Part shown: in pieces, positions 34,447-44,040 of the stretch | Layout of the letters: every line of letters starts with the position of its first letter | Position numbering within the stretch: position 1 is the stretch's first letter | Assembly (NCBI GenBank): GCA_963757335.1 | Contig: CAVWRJ010000001.1 | Location: 41,656-105,655, forward strand | Origin: DASQPA01 sp963757335 | GTDB taxonomy: Bacteria > Acidobacteriota > Thermoanaerobaculia > Multivoradales > UBA5704 | DNA: 64,000 nt | Direction: 5' to 3' | Program-made: the position numbers and the translations under genes | Notes under the pieces: generated by a model | The model's input: only the letters and a program-made list of their open reading frames with translations | Database searches by the model: none | What the model was told of the DNA's origin: nothing

Positions 34447-37221
34447 ATGTTCTCGCCTGCCGCCAGCGCCGGACGGTTCCGTTCGCTCCTTTGGAAGACT
34501 CCGGTCGAACGCGAGATCGAGTCCGAGCTCGCGTTCCACCTGGAGATGCGGATCCACGACTACCTAGCCCGCGGCATGGAGCCGGCGGCGGCGCGGGCGG
34601 CGGCCCTCGCCCGGCTCGGCGACCTCGATCGGGTGCGCGTCCAGTGCCGCCGGATCGGCCACCTGCGCGACCGCGACCTGCGCCGGGCCGAGAGCTTCGC
34701 CGAGCTCCGCCTGGACCTCCGGCTCGCCTGCCATCGGCACATGGCCTCGCCGGTCTTCGCCACTCTCGCGGTCGCCACCCTGGCCCTCGCCCTCGCCGCG
34801 GCGACCGTCGCCTTCGCCGCCTGCGACGCGCTGGTGCTCCGGCCGCTCCTCTCCCCCGACCCCGACCGCCTCGTCCGCCTGCGGGAGATCGACCGCCAGG
34901 GCAACGACCTCGCCGTCTCCCGGCTCGACTACCTGGACTGGCACCGGTCGGAGATCTCGGGGATCTCTGCGAACGGGGGCCGCGGGGGCCACGCCGTCGC
35001 CGCCCTCGCCGCCCTGGTGCCCGCCCGGCGCGGCCTCTCTCTCCAAACCGGCGAACGGGTGAGAGGCGTCGAGACCACCGCCTCGCTCTTCCCCCTCCTG
35101 GGGCTCCGGGCCGCCCGCGGCACGCTGCTCAAGGCCGCCGACGAGCAGCGCGGGAACGCTCACGACGTCGTCGTCCTCTCCGACCGGCTCTGGCATCGGC
35201 TGGGCGGCGACCCGGATTTAGTCGGCGGGACCCTGGCGCTCGACGGCCGGCCGTTCCGGGTCCGAGGCGTCCTGCCGCCCGGCGTCGCCTTCCCGCCGGG
35301 GATCGACCTCTGGATGCCGCTCCTCCTCGACCTCGGTCCGGCCCGCCAGCCGGGCCGCGACCGCCACGACCTCACCGTCGTGGCGCGGCTCAAGCCAGGA
35401 GTGGGGAGGAGCGCCGCCGGCCGCGAGCTGGCGGCGGTCGCCAGCCCCGGCAGGGTCCGGGTGACGCCGCTCGCCGACTGGGTGGTCGGCGCCGAGCCGC
35501 AGTCGCGGACCCTCCTCGCCCTCGCCGCGGCGCTCCTCCTCGGCCTCCTCGCCACCTGCTGCGTCGCCAACCTGCTGATTTCGCGCGCTGCCGGGCGCGG
35601 CCGGGAGCTGGCGCTCCGCGCCGCCCTGGGCGCCGGCCGCGGGCGCATCCTCCGCCAGCTCGGCACCGAGGGCGCGCTCTTGGCCGTCCTCGCTGCGGTC
35701 CTCGCCCTGCCGCTCGCGACCGGTGCCCTCGCCCTCGTCCGGGAGCGCTTCGGCGCGCTCGCCGAGCTGGCGAATGCCGAGGTAGGAGAGGGAGCAGGGG
35801 CGATACGCCCGGTCGCGAGCTTCGCCGCGGCGCGCCTCGCCGGCCTCGCCCTGGACGGCCGGGCGGTGGGCTTCTTCCTCGCCGCGGCCGCGGTCGCCGC
35901 CGTGGCGGTCGGCCTCGCCCCGGCCCTCGCCGCCTCCCGGGTCGAGCTGGGGACGGCGGCGCGCTCGGCCGCCCCGCACACCCCGCGGCGCTCGCGGCGC
36001 CTCCGCGACGCCCTGGTCGTCGCCGAGATCGCCGTCGCCACCCTCCTCCTGGTGGGGGCCGGCCTCGCCACCCGGAGCTACCTGCGCCTGCGGGCGGTCG
36101 ATCCCGGCTTTTCCGCCGACCGCCTGCTCACCGCCGAGCTTGCGCTGACCGGCGAGCGCTACCCGCCGGACGCCCGCCGCGCCCTCTCGGCGGCGCTCGA
36201 AGCGCGGCTCGCCCGGCTCCCGGGCGTCCAGGCGGTGGGGAGCACGAGCTTTTCACCCTGGAGCGGCGCGCACCCCGATCCGCCCTTCGCCGTGACCTGG
36301 CGGCCGCCGGGGGCGCCGGGAGCGTCCGACGCGCCTCGTCCCCGCACGGTGGCCGCCGAGTGGCGGAGCGTCAGCCCGGGTTTCTTCGCGACCCTGGGGG
36401 TGCCGCTCCTCGCCGGCCGCCCGCCGCGCGGAGAGGGGGACGGCTTCGAGGTCGCGATCGACCGCTCGCTCGCCCGGCTCTGGTGGCCGGGCGGCGGCGC
36501 CCTGGGCGAGCGGCTCGACCTGGGCGATCCGGAACGGCCGGCCACCATCGTGGGGATCGTCGGCGAGATCGCCGACGTCGCCCCCGACGCGCCGCCGCGG
36601 GCGACCGTCTTCCTCCCCTACCCGCGCCGGCCGTGGCGGACCCTCACCCTCGTCGTCCGCACGGCCGGCGATCCCGCCCGCTTCGCCGGCGCCGTCCGCC
36701 GGGCGATCGCCGCCGGTATCGGCAGCGGAGGCAGCATCCGCAGCGCGAACAGCGCGGGAAGCGCGGGCGACCTGCCGATCGCCTTTGTGCGGCCGCTCGC
36801 CTACCGCCGCGCCGCCACCCTGGCCGCCCCGCGCGCCAGCCTCCTCCTTCTCACCCTCTTCGCCGTCCTCGCCCTGGCCCTCGCCGCGATCGGCGTCTAC
36901 GATCTTCTGGCCGCGGGGGTCGGCGAACGCACGCCGGAGATCGCGGTCCGCATGGCGCTCGGCGCCCAGCCCCGCGGCGTGCTCGTCCTCGTCCTCCGCC
37001 GCGGCCTGCTGCTCTCGGGCCTCGGGGTGACCGCCGGCCTCCTCGCCGCGGCCCAGCTCGCCCGCTCGCTCCCCGCCGTCCTCTATGCCACCTCGCCGAC
37101 CGACGCCCTCTCCTACGCCGCGACGGCGCTCCTCCTCCTCGCCATGGCGCTCGCTGCCGGCCTCCTCCCGGCGCGGCGCGCCACCCGCATCGCACCCGCG
37201 GCGGTCCTCGGCAGGGAGTGA
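34447..37221 (+). CDS. ADOP-type duplicated FtsX/MacB-like permease
   Basis: This 924-residue protein has an N-terminal cytoplasmic segment EREIESELAFHLEMRIHDYLARG typical of acidobacterial duplicated orphan permeases, then two copies of the MacB periplasmic core plus FtsX three-helix unit. The first FtsX unit contains LLISRAAGRGRELALRAALG and the second ERTPEIAVRMALGAQPRG. No ATPase or MacA partner is adjacent, as usual for the family, so its energy source and cargo are unknown. Near residue 760 a Ser/Gly/Asn-rich insert (SANSAGSAG) is encoded by 9-bp-like units. It is cotranscribed with padR. Confidence 0.92.
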   Translation: MFSPAASAGRFRSLLWKTPVEREIESELAFHLEMRIHDYLARGMEPAAARAAALARLGDLDRVRVQCRRIGHLRDRDLRRAESFAELRLDLRLACHRHMASPVFATLAVATLALALAAATVAFAACDALVLRPLLSPDPDRLVRLREIDRQGNDLAVSRLDYLDWHRSEISGISANGGRGGHAVAALAALVPARRGLSLQTGERVRGVETTASLFPLLGLRAARGTLLKAADEQRGNAHDVVVLSDRLWHRLGGDPDLVGGTLALDGRPFRVRGVLPPGVAFPPGIDLWMPLLLDLGPARQPGRDRHDLTVVARLKPGVGRSAAGRELAAVASPGRVRVTPLADWVVGAEPQSRTLLALAAALLLGLLATCCVANLLISRAAGRGRELALRAALGAGRGRILRQLGTEGALLAVLAAVLALPLATGALALVRERFGALAELANAEVGEGAGAIRPVASFAAARLAGLALDGRAVGFFLAAAAVAAVAVGLAPALAASRVELGTAARSAAPHTPRRSRRLRDALVVAEIAVATLLLVGAGLATRSYLRLRAVDPGFSADRLLTAELALTGERYPPDARRALSAALEARLARLPGVQAVGSTSFSPWSGAHPDPPFAVTWRPPGAPGASDAPRPRTVAAEWRSVSPGFFATLGVPLLAGRPPRGEGDGFEVAIDRSLARLWWPGGGALGERLDLGDPERPATIVGIVGEIADVAPDAPPRATVFLPYPRRPWRTLTLVVRTAGDPARFAGAVRRAIAAGIGSGGSIRSANSAGSAGDLPIAFVRPLAYRRAATLAAPRASLLLLTLFAVLALALAAIGVYDLLAAGVGERTPEIAVRMALGAQPRGVLVLVLRRGLLLSGLGVTAGLLAAAQLARSLPAVLYATSPTDALSYAATALLLLAMALAAGLLPARRATRIAPAAVLGRE

Positions 37222-37235
37222 GGCTCGGATGAGAT

Positions 37236-39131
37236 CTACGAGGGCCGCGGCGCGGAGAGCAGCGCGCCCGCCATCTCCTGCTCCTTGTACTGGAGCAGGT
37301 AGAGCTTGTGGTAGATGCCGCGCAGAGCAAGGAGCTCCTGGTGGGTGCCCAGCTCGCGCACCTCTCCCTTGTGGAGGACCAGGATGCGGTCGGCCTTCTG
37401 CACCGTCGACAGGCGGTGGGCGATGACGATGCTCGTCCGTCCCACGAGCAGCCGCTCGAGGGCTTTCTGGATGAGCTGCTCGGTCTCGGTGTCGATCGAG
37501 GAGGTCGCCTCGTCGAGGATGAGGATGCGGGGATCGAAGGCCAGGGCGCGGGCGAAGGCGATGAGCTGCTTCTGCCCCACCGAGAGGCCGGCGCCGCGCT
37601 CCCGCACCGGGCTCGCGAGCCCCTCGGGCAGGCGCTCGATGAAGGGGAGCGCATGGACCTCGGCCGCCGCCCAGCGCAGGCGCTCGTCGTCGATCCCGGC
37701 ATCGCCCAGGCGGATGTTCTCGGCCACCGTGCCGGCGAAGAGGAAGACGTCCTGGAGGACCAGGGCGATGCTCCGGCGCAGCAGGGTCAGGTCCCACTCG
37801 TGGACATCCACCCCGTCCACCTTGACCACCCCGGAATTCACGTCGTAGAAGCGGAGGAGAAGGCTCGCGAGCGTGCTCTTGCCGGCCCCGGTGTGGCCGA
37901 CGACCGCCAGGGTCTCCCCCGGCCGGATGGCGAACGAAACCCCTTTCAAGACCGGCTCCCCCTCCTTGTAGCTGAAGACCACCCGCTCGAAGTCGATGGC
38001 GCCCGCGACCCGCTCCGGCGCATAGGGGACGGCGGGCGAGGCGATCGTCACCGGGGTGTCGAGGAGCTTGAAGATGCGCTCCGAGCTCGCCATGGCCGCC
38101 TGCAGGATGTTGTACTTGTCCGAGAGGTCGGAGAGCGGCTGGTAGAAGCGCTGGGCGTACTGGAGGAAGGCGATGAGGGCGCCGAGCGAGATGGCGCCGC
38201 GCACCACCTGGCCGCCGCCGAACCAGAGGAGGAGGCCGGTGCCGACGGCGGTGATCAGCTCGACCCCGGGGTAGAAGATGGCGTAGTAGACGATCGACCG
38301 CACGTTGGCCACCCGGTGGGCCTCGTTGATCTCCGCGAACTCGGCGTAGGCCGGGGCCTCGCGGCCGAAGAGCTGGATCACCGACATCCCCGTGATGTGC
38401 TCCTGGAGGAAGGCGTTGATGCGGGCGATCCGCACCCGCACCGCCCGGAAGCTGTCGCGCACCTTCACCTTGAACCAGAGGGTGAGGAGGAGGAGGAGGG
38501 GGACGATGGCGAACGAGATGAGGGCCAGTCGCCAGTTGAGCCAGAAGAGGATGACGATGATGCCGGCGAGCAGCAGGAGGTCGCCGAAGATATCGACGAT
38601 CCCGGAGGTGAAGAGCTCGTTCAAGGCGTCGACGTCGGTCGTCACCCGGGTGACCAGCCGGCCGATGGGGTTGCGGTCGAAGAAGACCACCTGGAGACGC
38701 TGGAGCTGACCGAAAATCTGCTTCCGGAGGTCGTTCATGATGTGCTGCCCCATCAGCTGCATCACGTACCCCTGCGCGTAGAGGACGAAGAAGGCGAGGA
38801 TCACCGACGCCAGATAGATCCCCGCCGCCCCCGTAAGTCCCTGGGTCGCGATCCGGGCGGGCAGGACGCCGTGCGCCAGGAGGTAGCGGCGCACCCAGAC
38901 CCCCGCCGAGGAGGTCGCCGCCCCTCCTGAAGGCCGGATGAAGAGGTCGACCGCCACCGCCGTGACCAGGGGGCCCACCAGCTGGAGCAGCGAGGAGAAG
39001 AGGATGAGGACGAGGGAGATGCCGGTCATCCAGCCATAGGGCCGGATGTACGCCAGGAGCCGGCGCATCAGCCGGGAGTCGTAGGCCTTCCCGAGGACCT
39101 CTTCCTCGTGCGGGGTGGACGGTTCGCTCAC
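37236..39131 (-). CDS. ABC exporter, fused membrane and ATPase domains (MsbA-like)
   Basis: This 631-residue half-transporter has six transmembrane helices in residues 25-340, with the coupling-helix region NPIGRLVTRVTTDVDAL, and a C-terminal ATPase with Walker A VVGHTGAGKSTLASLL, a signature LSVGQKQLIAFARAL (Val replacing the usual Gly, seen in some exporters of this class) and Walker B LILDEATSSIDTETEQ. It would form a dimer exporting lipids, drugs or peptides; the substrate is unknown. It converges on the ADOP gene, with only 14 bases between stops. Confidence 0.92.
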   Translation of the reverse strand: MSEPSTPHEEEVLGKAYDSRLMRRLLAYIRPYGWMTGISLVLILFSSLLQLVGPLVTAVAVDLFIRPSGGAATSSAGVWVRRYLLAHGVLPARIATQGLTGAAGIYLASVILAFFVLYAQGYVMQLMGQHIMNDLRKQIFGQLQRLQVVFFDRNPIGRLVTRVTTDVDALNELFTSGIVDIFGDLLLLAGIIVILFWLNWRLALISFAIVPLLLLLTLWFKVKVRDSFRAVRVRIARINAFLQEHITGMSVIQLFGREAPAYAEFAEINEAHRVANVRSIVYYAIFYPGVELITAVGTGLLLWFGGGQVVRGAISLGALIAFLQYAQRFYQPLSDLSDKYNILQAAMASSERIFKLLDTPVTIASPAVPYAPERVAGAIDFERVVFSYKEGEPVLKGVSFAIRPGETLAVVGHTGAGKSTLASLLLRFYDVNSGVVKVDGVDVHEWDLTLLRRSIALVLQDVFLFAGTVAENIRLGDAGIDDERLRWAAAEVHALPFIERLPEGLASPVRERGAGLSVGQKQLIAFARALAFDPRILILDEATSSIDTETEQLIQKALERLLVGRTSIVIAHRLSTVQKADRILVLHKGEVRELGTHQELLALRGIYHKLYLLQYKEQEMAGALLSAPRPS

Positions 39132-39186
39132 AGAGAGAAGGATATCGCACTGGGGAGGGGAGGTCGGGCGGGCCGCGTCGGTGGCT

Positions 39187-41301
39187 TCACCTCTCGGCGG
39201 CCCGGCGGCGGGCCTCGGGCAGGAACTCGATCACCAGGCTCGTCTTGTCCGAGTAGCGGAGAGCAAAGAGGTCCGGCCGGGATTGCGCCCAGCCCTGCTC
39301 CAAAGGGAAGTCGAACTCCGGGTAGCGGCAGAGCAGGATGAAGCGGACTCGGGCGGCGGCCAGATTCGCCATCCAGGCCTCGGGCGAGGGGTCGACCCGC
39401 GGGTCGCACTTGGGATAGTGGGCGGCGTCGTCCAGGTTGGCGCGGTTGACGTTGATATAGATCGCCTTGCGTTCCAGGTAGGGGCCCATCGCCGGATAGA
39501 CGAAGTAGGTACCGGGCGCCCCCACGACGTCGACCGTACCGTCCCCCCCGTTCTGGTCGAGCCAGCCCCAGCCGCCGGCAAACATTTTGGCCGAGGTCGA
39601 GTGGGAGGTCCACTCGGTCGCTAAAGCCCGCGGCCGGTCGGCGACCCGGAAACGGGCGAGGGCCGGGGCACCCAGCAGGGCAAGGACGAGCGCCGTCACG
39701 GCGAACGAGCGAGCCCGGCGGCGGACGAGAGCGCGGAGATCGGGGGAGAAGGCGAGGGCCACCGCCGCCAGGTCCCCGGCGGCGACCGCGATCCGCACCC
39801 CGTGGGGCATCTCGGCGTGGAGCTCGAGCAGCCCCTGGCAGCCGAGGGCGAAGGCGATGCCGGTCAGCCAGCGCTCCTCGATCCCGCGCTCCTCGGCGAG
39901 AGCCACGGCGCCCGCCATGGCGAGGCCGAGCGCCGGAATGAGATAGCGGATGTTGGCGAAGATGTGGAAGTTGTTGGCGAAGGGCACCACCAGCCAGAAG
40001 AGGAGCTCGAAGGCGATCTGCACCGCCACCAGCCAGCTCTCCCGCCGCGCCCCGGGGAGGGCGAAGGGGAGGGCGAGAAAGGCGAGGAGGAGGACTAAAA
40101 CCTGGGGGCCGGCGCCGAGCTCGATCGACTGCGGCCGGGTGATTCCCAGGAAGGCGTCCAAGACCTGGGTCTTCCCCACCGTCTCCCAGCGGTCGAGGAC
40201 CGAATCGGGCCGCGGCAGGGCCGGCACCGCCCCCTTGGGCTGCGGCCCGATCCGCCCCTCGCAGGCGATGGCGAGCGGCCCGGCGCCATAGGCGATATTG
40301 CGCAGATAGAAGTAGCTACCGAGGGCGGCGGCCAAGAGCACGGCGAGGGCGACCTGAGCCGTCCGCTTCCGCCACTCCCCACGACCCCCACGGGCCCCGA
40401 CCACCGCCATCCCGGCGAGCACCAGGGCGTAGGGGACACCCAAAAGCTTGGCGCCGCTCGCGAGCCCCAGCCCGCAGCCGGCGAGGGCGGCGTCGCCCGT
40501 CCGCCCGTCACGCATCCAGCGGATGGCGAAGTAGCCGGCCCCGAGGAGCACCGCGGCGAGGAAGATGTCGACGTACTGGGTGGCGGCGAAGCGCACCACG
40601 GTGGGGGTGACGAGGACGAGGAAGCCGGCGAGCGGCCAGTGCTTGCGCGCCCCGAGTTGGCGGGCGATGCCGCCGGTCGCGAGGCCGAGGAGCAGCCAGT
40701 GGGCGAGGAAGGCGAGGTTGACGTAGAGCTCGCTGTGCGAGGGCGCCATCCACCACCAGAGCCAGACCGAGCCGTTGGCGGGGACGAAGCCGTAATCGTT
40801 GACCGGGTAGGCGCCGAAGACCGGCTTCAAGTTGCGCTCCTGGAGCCAGCGCCCGGTCAGCATCAGGTGATACATCAGGCTGTCCCAGGAGAGCGGCGGC
40901 CGGAGCAGGCCGCGGAGCGCCTCGCTCCCCACCGCGTGGAGGGCGAGGAGGCTCCACGCCGGATGCTCCCTGAGCTTCCCCCAGGCCCGGGTCCAGAGGA
41001 GCCGCCCTCCCGTCGCGGGATCGATCCCCCGGCCGCGGGCCTGGCGGAGGAGGACGAGGATGAGGATCGTCTGCAGAGAGAGCCCGAGCTCCAGCCGCAG
41101 GAGGCCGCAAGCCCCGAGCAGGAGGCCGATCCCCACCGCCTCGGCGCTGGCGGCGAGGAGGGTGGCGATGGCGAGCCCCAGGAGATCGGCGCTCGCCTCT
41201 TCCTCGCCCAGCATCCGCAGGGCGAGCAGATAGCCGCCCAGCCCGAGGAGAGCGAGGGTGCTGAGCGTCAGGCCGAGACCCAGGACGTCGAACAGGAACA
41301 T
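39187..41301 (-). CDS. Polytopic membrane protein, GT-C glycosyltransferase-like
   Basis: This 704-residue protein has about twelve hydrophobic helices and a soluble C-terminal domain of roughly 130 residues. After the third helix is PPLSWDSLMYHLMLTGRWLQ, an Asp-containing luminal loop reminiscent of PMT/ArnT enzymes, and later PVNDYGFVPANGSVWLWW. This suggests transfer of sugars from polyprenyl carriers. The assignment is by topology and the WD..MYH loop only. The ATG at 41301 begins the first helix; an ATG at 41331 is possible. Repeat copy B lies between it and the divergent DUF885 gene. Confidence 0.62.
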   Translation of the reverse strand: MFLFDVLGLGLTLSTLALLGLGGYLLALRMLGEEEASADLLGLAIATLLAASAEAVGIGLLLGACGLLRLELGLSLQTILILVLLRQARGRGIDPATGGRLLWTRAWGKLREHPAWSLLALHAVGSEALRGLLRPPLSWDSLMYHLMLTGRWLQERNLKPVFGAYPVNDYGFVPANGSVWLWWWMAPSHSELYVNLAFLAHWLLLGLATGGIARQLGARKHWPLAGFLVLVTPTVVRFAATQYVDIFLAAVLLGAGYFAIRWMRDGRTGDAALAGCGLGLASGAKLLGVPYALVLAGMAVVGARGGRGEWRKRTAQVALAVLLAAALGSYFYLRNIAYGAGPLAIACEGRIGPQPKGAVPALPRPDSVLDRWETVGKTQVLDAFLGITRPQSIELGAGPQVLVLLLAFLALPFALPGARRESWLVAVQIAFELLFWLVVPFANNFHIFANIRYLIPALGLAMAGAVALAEERGIEERWLTGIAFALGCQGLLELHAEMPHGVRIAVAAGDLAAVALAFSPDLRALVRRRARSFAVTALVLALLGAPALARFRVADRPRALATEWTSHSTSAKMFAGGWGWLDQNGGDGTVDVVGAPGTYFVYPAMGPYLERKAIYINVNRANLDDAAHYPKCDPRVDPSPEAWMANLAAARVRFILLCRYPEFDFPLEQGWAQSRPDLFALRYSDKTSLVIEFLPEARRRAAER

Positions 41302-41355
41302 TTGAGGAGAATTGATAGCACAACCCGCCATCCCCCGCGTAGGATGGAGGCTATT

Positions 41356-41401
41356 GGGTCCGTTTGAATCCGAGAGGCCGCCCGCAGGTTCAAACGGACC
41401 C
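41356..41401. repeat. Dispersed hairpin element, copy B (internally deleted core)
   Basis: Arms GGGTCCGTTTGAA (41356-41368) and a perfect complement (41389-41401) flank a 20-base remnant of the common core (TCCGAG joined to CCGCCCGCAGG). It sits between divergent genes. The arms remain perfect although the core is shortened. Confidence 0.78.
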
Positions 41402-41429
41402 TGTATCGACCCCTGACTGGGAGATCGCA

Positions 41430-43145
41430 ATGCGACCCGTCCGCCTGGCTCCGCTGGGGATCGCCCTGGCCCTGCTCCTCGCCGTCTTCGCCCTCCTCGC
41501 CTGGCCGGCCCCGGCCGCCGCCGATCCGCTCGACGACCTCGCTCGCGACTTCTGGGCCTGGCGCGCCGTGCATCAGCCGCTCTCGGGGGACGACATTCCC
41601 AGAATCGAGCGCCCCGCCGGCTGGGTGCCGGACTGGTCGCGGCCGACGATCGCGGCGCGGCGGGAGGCGCTGGGGAGGTTCGAGGCGCGGTGGCGGGCGC
41701 TCGACACCGCGGCCTGGCCGGTGCCGCGGCAGGTCGACTGGCGGCTCACCGGGTCAGCGATCGCCCGGGTGCGGTGGGAGCTCGACTACGAGCGCGCCTA
41801 CCGGCGCGATCCCAACTTCTACATCGAGCAGACGATCGGCGCCGTCTTCGACCGCCTGCTCGCGCCACCGCCGTTCGACCGCGCGCGGAGCGAAGAGATC
41901 GTCCGGCGGATGGAGAGCATCCCGGCGGTTCTCTACGACGCCCCGGGCAACCTCGACCAGGCGGTCGCCCCCTTCGCGCGGCTCGCCCTCGGCCGGCTGG
42001 GGGAGGTCCACTCCGCCGTCAACGCGGCGGTCGCGGCGCTCGATCCGCTCCTCCCTCCCGACCTCGCCCACCGCCTGGACACCGCGGCGGTTCCGGCGAT
42101 CAAGGCCCTCGAAAGCTACCGGGACTGGCTCCGCGGGCGCCTGCCGGGGTTCCCGGAGAAGACGGCGCTCGGCCGCGACGCCTACCTCTACTTCCTGAGG
42201 AACGTCGCTCTCCTCCCCTTCACCCCGGAGGAGATGCTGAGCCTGGGCCGGCAGGAGTGGCAGCGAGCGGTGGCGTTCGAAGCCTTCGAGCGGCAGCGCA
42301 ACCGGGGCCTCCCCGACCTCCCGCTCCTGAGAGACGCCGACGCCCAGATCGCCCGCGAGGCGAAGGACGAGCTCGCCGTCCGCCGCTTTCTCGCCGAGAA
42401 GGGGCTCTTAACCGTGCCGGCCGGGGTTCGGCACTACCGGAACCTCCTTCTGCCGCCCTACCTGGCGGACCTGGCAGCGGGGGTGACCGACGACCTGACC
42501 TCCCCCACCCGGCTCCAGGAGGATGCGGTGAGCTACATCCCGCCGCCGGCCCCGGATCTCTCCTACTTCCGGCTGGCGACCGCCAGAGACCCGCGACCCA
42601 TCCTCGTCCACGAGGGGGTGCCCGGGCACTATTTCCAGCTCGCCCTCTCCTGGGCTCACGAGGACCCCCTCCGCCGGCACTACTACGACTCCGGGGCCAA
42701 CGAGGGGATCGGCTTCTACGCCGAGGAGATGATGCTCCAGGCCGGCTTCTTCGACGACAGCCCGCGGACGCGCGAGATCGTCTACAGCTTCATGCGCCTC
42801 CGCGCCCTCCGGGTGGAGGTCGACGTCCGGCTCGCCCTGGGCGAGATCACCCTCGACCAGGCGGCCGAGTACCTGCGGACGACGGTGCCCATGGACGCCG
42901 AGACCGCCAGAGACGAGGCGGCGAGCTTCGCCTCCACCCCAGGGCAGGCGATCAGCTACCAGATGGGCAAGGTCCAGATCCTCCGCCTGCTCGCCGACGC
43001 CCGGCGGCAGAAGGGGGACGCCTTCGATCTCCGCGCCTTCCACGACTTCGTATGGAAGAACGGCAACGTCCCCTTGGCCCTCCAGCGCTGGGAGCTCCTT
43101 GGCCTCCGCGACGAGGTGGACGCGCTGGGGACGCCGGGACACTGA
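41430..43145 (+). CDS. DUF885 family secreted putative metallohydrolase
   Basis: This 571-residue protein has a signal peptide (LLLAVFALLAWPAPAAA) and the DUF885 fold. The zinc-site motif HEGVPGHYFQL near residue 393, with HExxxGH spacing, is followed by ANEGIGFYAEEMML, which supplies the third ligand Glu as in gluzincin-like carboxypeptidases. A periplasmic or extracellular peptidase role is plausible but unproven for the family. The ATG at 41430 follows GGGAGATCGCA and starts the signal peptide. Confidence 0.88.
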   Translation: MRPVRLAPLGIALALLLAVFALLAWPAPAAADPLDDLARDFWAWRAVHQPLSGDDIPRIERPAGWVPDWSRPTIAARREALGRFEARWRALDTAAWPVPRQVDWRLTGSAIARVRWELDYERAYRRDPNFYIEQTIGAVFDRLLAPPPFDRARSEEIVRRMESIPAVLYDAPGNLDQAVAPFARLALGRLGEVHSAVNAAVAALDPLLPPDLAHRLDTAAVPAIKALESYRDWLRGRLPGFPEKTALGRDAYLYFLRNVALLPFTPEEMLSLGRQEWQRAVAFEAFERQRNRGLPDLPLLRDADAQIAREAKDELAVRRFLAEKGLLTVPAGVRHYRNLLLPPYLADLAAGVTDDLTSPTRLQEDAVSYIPPPAPDLSYFRLATARDPRPILVHEGVPGHYFQLALSWAHEDPLRRHYYDSGANEGIGFYAEEMMLQAGFFDDSPRTREIVYSFMRLRALRVEVDVRLALGEITLDQAAEYLRTTVPMDAETARDEAASFASTPGQAISYQMGKVQILRLLADARRQKGDAFDLRAFHDFVWKNGNVPLALQRWELLGLRDEVDALGTPGH

Positions 43146-43193
43146 GGTCTGGGGGCTCGCGTGTCGCCCGCCGGGAAGTTATGATCCCCAACC

Positions 43194-43961
43194 ATGCCGA
43201 TCACCTTCGCCACCTGGAACGTCAATGGTATCCGCGCCCGGGCCGAGCAGTTCGTCGCCTGGGTCGAACGCGACTGTCCGGACGTCGTCTGTCTGCAGGA
43301 GATCAAGGCCTCCCCCGACAAGCTCGACGCCGCCCTCTGCCAGCTCCCCGGCTACTGGTGCTACTGGCACGGCGCCGGCGGCTACTCGGGGGTGAGCCTT
43401 CACCTGCGCCGCGAGACCTTCCCGGAGGAGCCGCGCTTCCACCATCCCGCCTTCGACCACGAGACCCGGATCGTCGCCGCCGATGTCGTATCCGATGGCG
43501 CAAATCTGACCCTGGCCTCGGTCTACGTGCCCAACGGCGGCAAGGACTTCGCGGCCAAGATGGAGTTTCTGGAGGCCCTGGAGCGCTGGGCGGGCGAGCT
43601 CCGCGCCTCCGGCCGGCGGCTGCTCCTCGGTGGGGACTTGAACGTCACCCGGAGCGACCAGGACGTCCACCCCAAGGAGCGGAAGAAGAACGCCATCGGC
43701 CAGCTCCCCGAGGAACGCGAACGCTTCGCCGGCCTCCTCGGCCAGGGGCTGGTCGACGTCGGCCGGGCGCTCGACCCCGAGAACGCCGACCTCTTCACCT
43801 GGTGGGCCCCCTGGCGCAGCATGCGGCAGAAAAACATCGGCTGGCGGATCGACTACGTCCTGGCGAGCGAGCCCCTGGCCGAGCGGGCGACCGCCTGTCG
43901 GGTGCTCGCCGACTTAGGGACGAGCGACCACGCGCCGGTGGTCGCGACTTTCGATTTTTGA
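43194..43961 (+). CDS. xthA: Exodeoxyribonuclease III / AP endonuclease
   Basis: This 255-residue Mg2+-dependent enzyme cuts DNA at abasic sites in base excision repair. It has TWNVNGIRARAEQF, LQEIKASPDKL with the catalytic Glu, VYVPNGGKDF, GGDLNVTRSDQDVHP, and the closing GWRIDYVLAS and LGTSDHAPVVATF with the Asp-His pair. It is complete and of normal length. A perfect 14-bp tandem duplication (43952-43979) begins within the last codons and repeats the stop region. Confidence 0.95.
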   Translation: MPITFATWNVNGIRARAEQFVAWVERDCPDVVCLQEIKASPDKLDAALCQLPGYWCYWHGAGGYSGVSLHLRRETFPEEPRFHHPAFDHETRIVAADVVSDGANLTLASVYVPNGGKDFAAKMEFLEALERWAGELRASGRRLLLGGDLNVTRSDQDVHPKERKKNAIGQLPEERERFAGLLGQGLVDVGRALDPENADLFTWWAPWRSMRQKNIGWRIDYVLASEPLAERATACRVLADLGTSDHAPVVATFDF

Positions 43962-43990
43962 TGCGCGATTTTTGATGCGCGAGGTGGGGT

Positions 43991-44016
43991 GGCCGCCCCC
44001 CGTGCGAGGGGCGGCC
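43991..44016. terminator. Bidirectional hairpin terminator
   Basis: GGCCGCCCC (43991-43999) and GGGGCGGCC (44008-44016) form a 9-bp stem with an 8-base loop between the convergent xthA and metalloprotease genes. It could serve both transcripts. Confidence 0.6.
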
Positions 44017-44040
44017 GGTAGAAACCTTTAGAACGCGCTG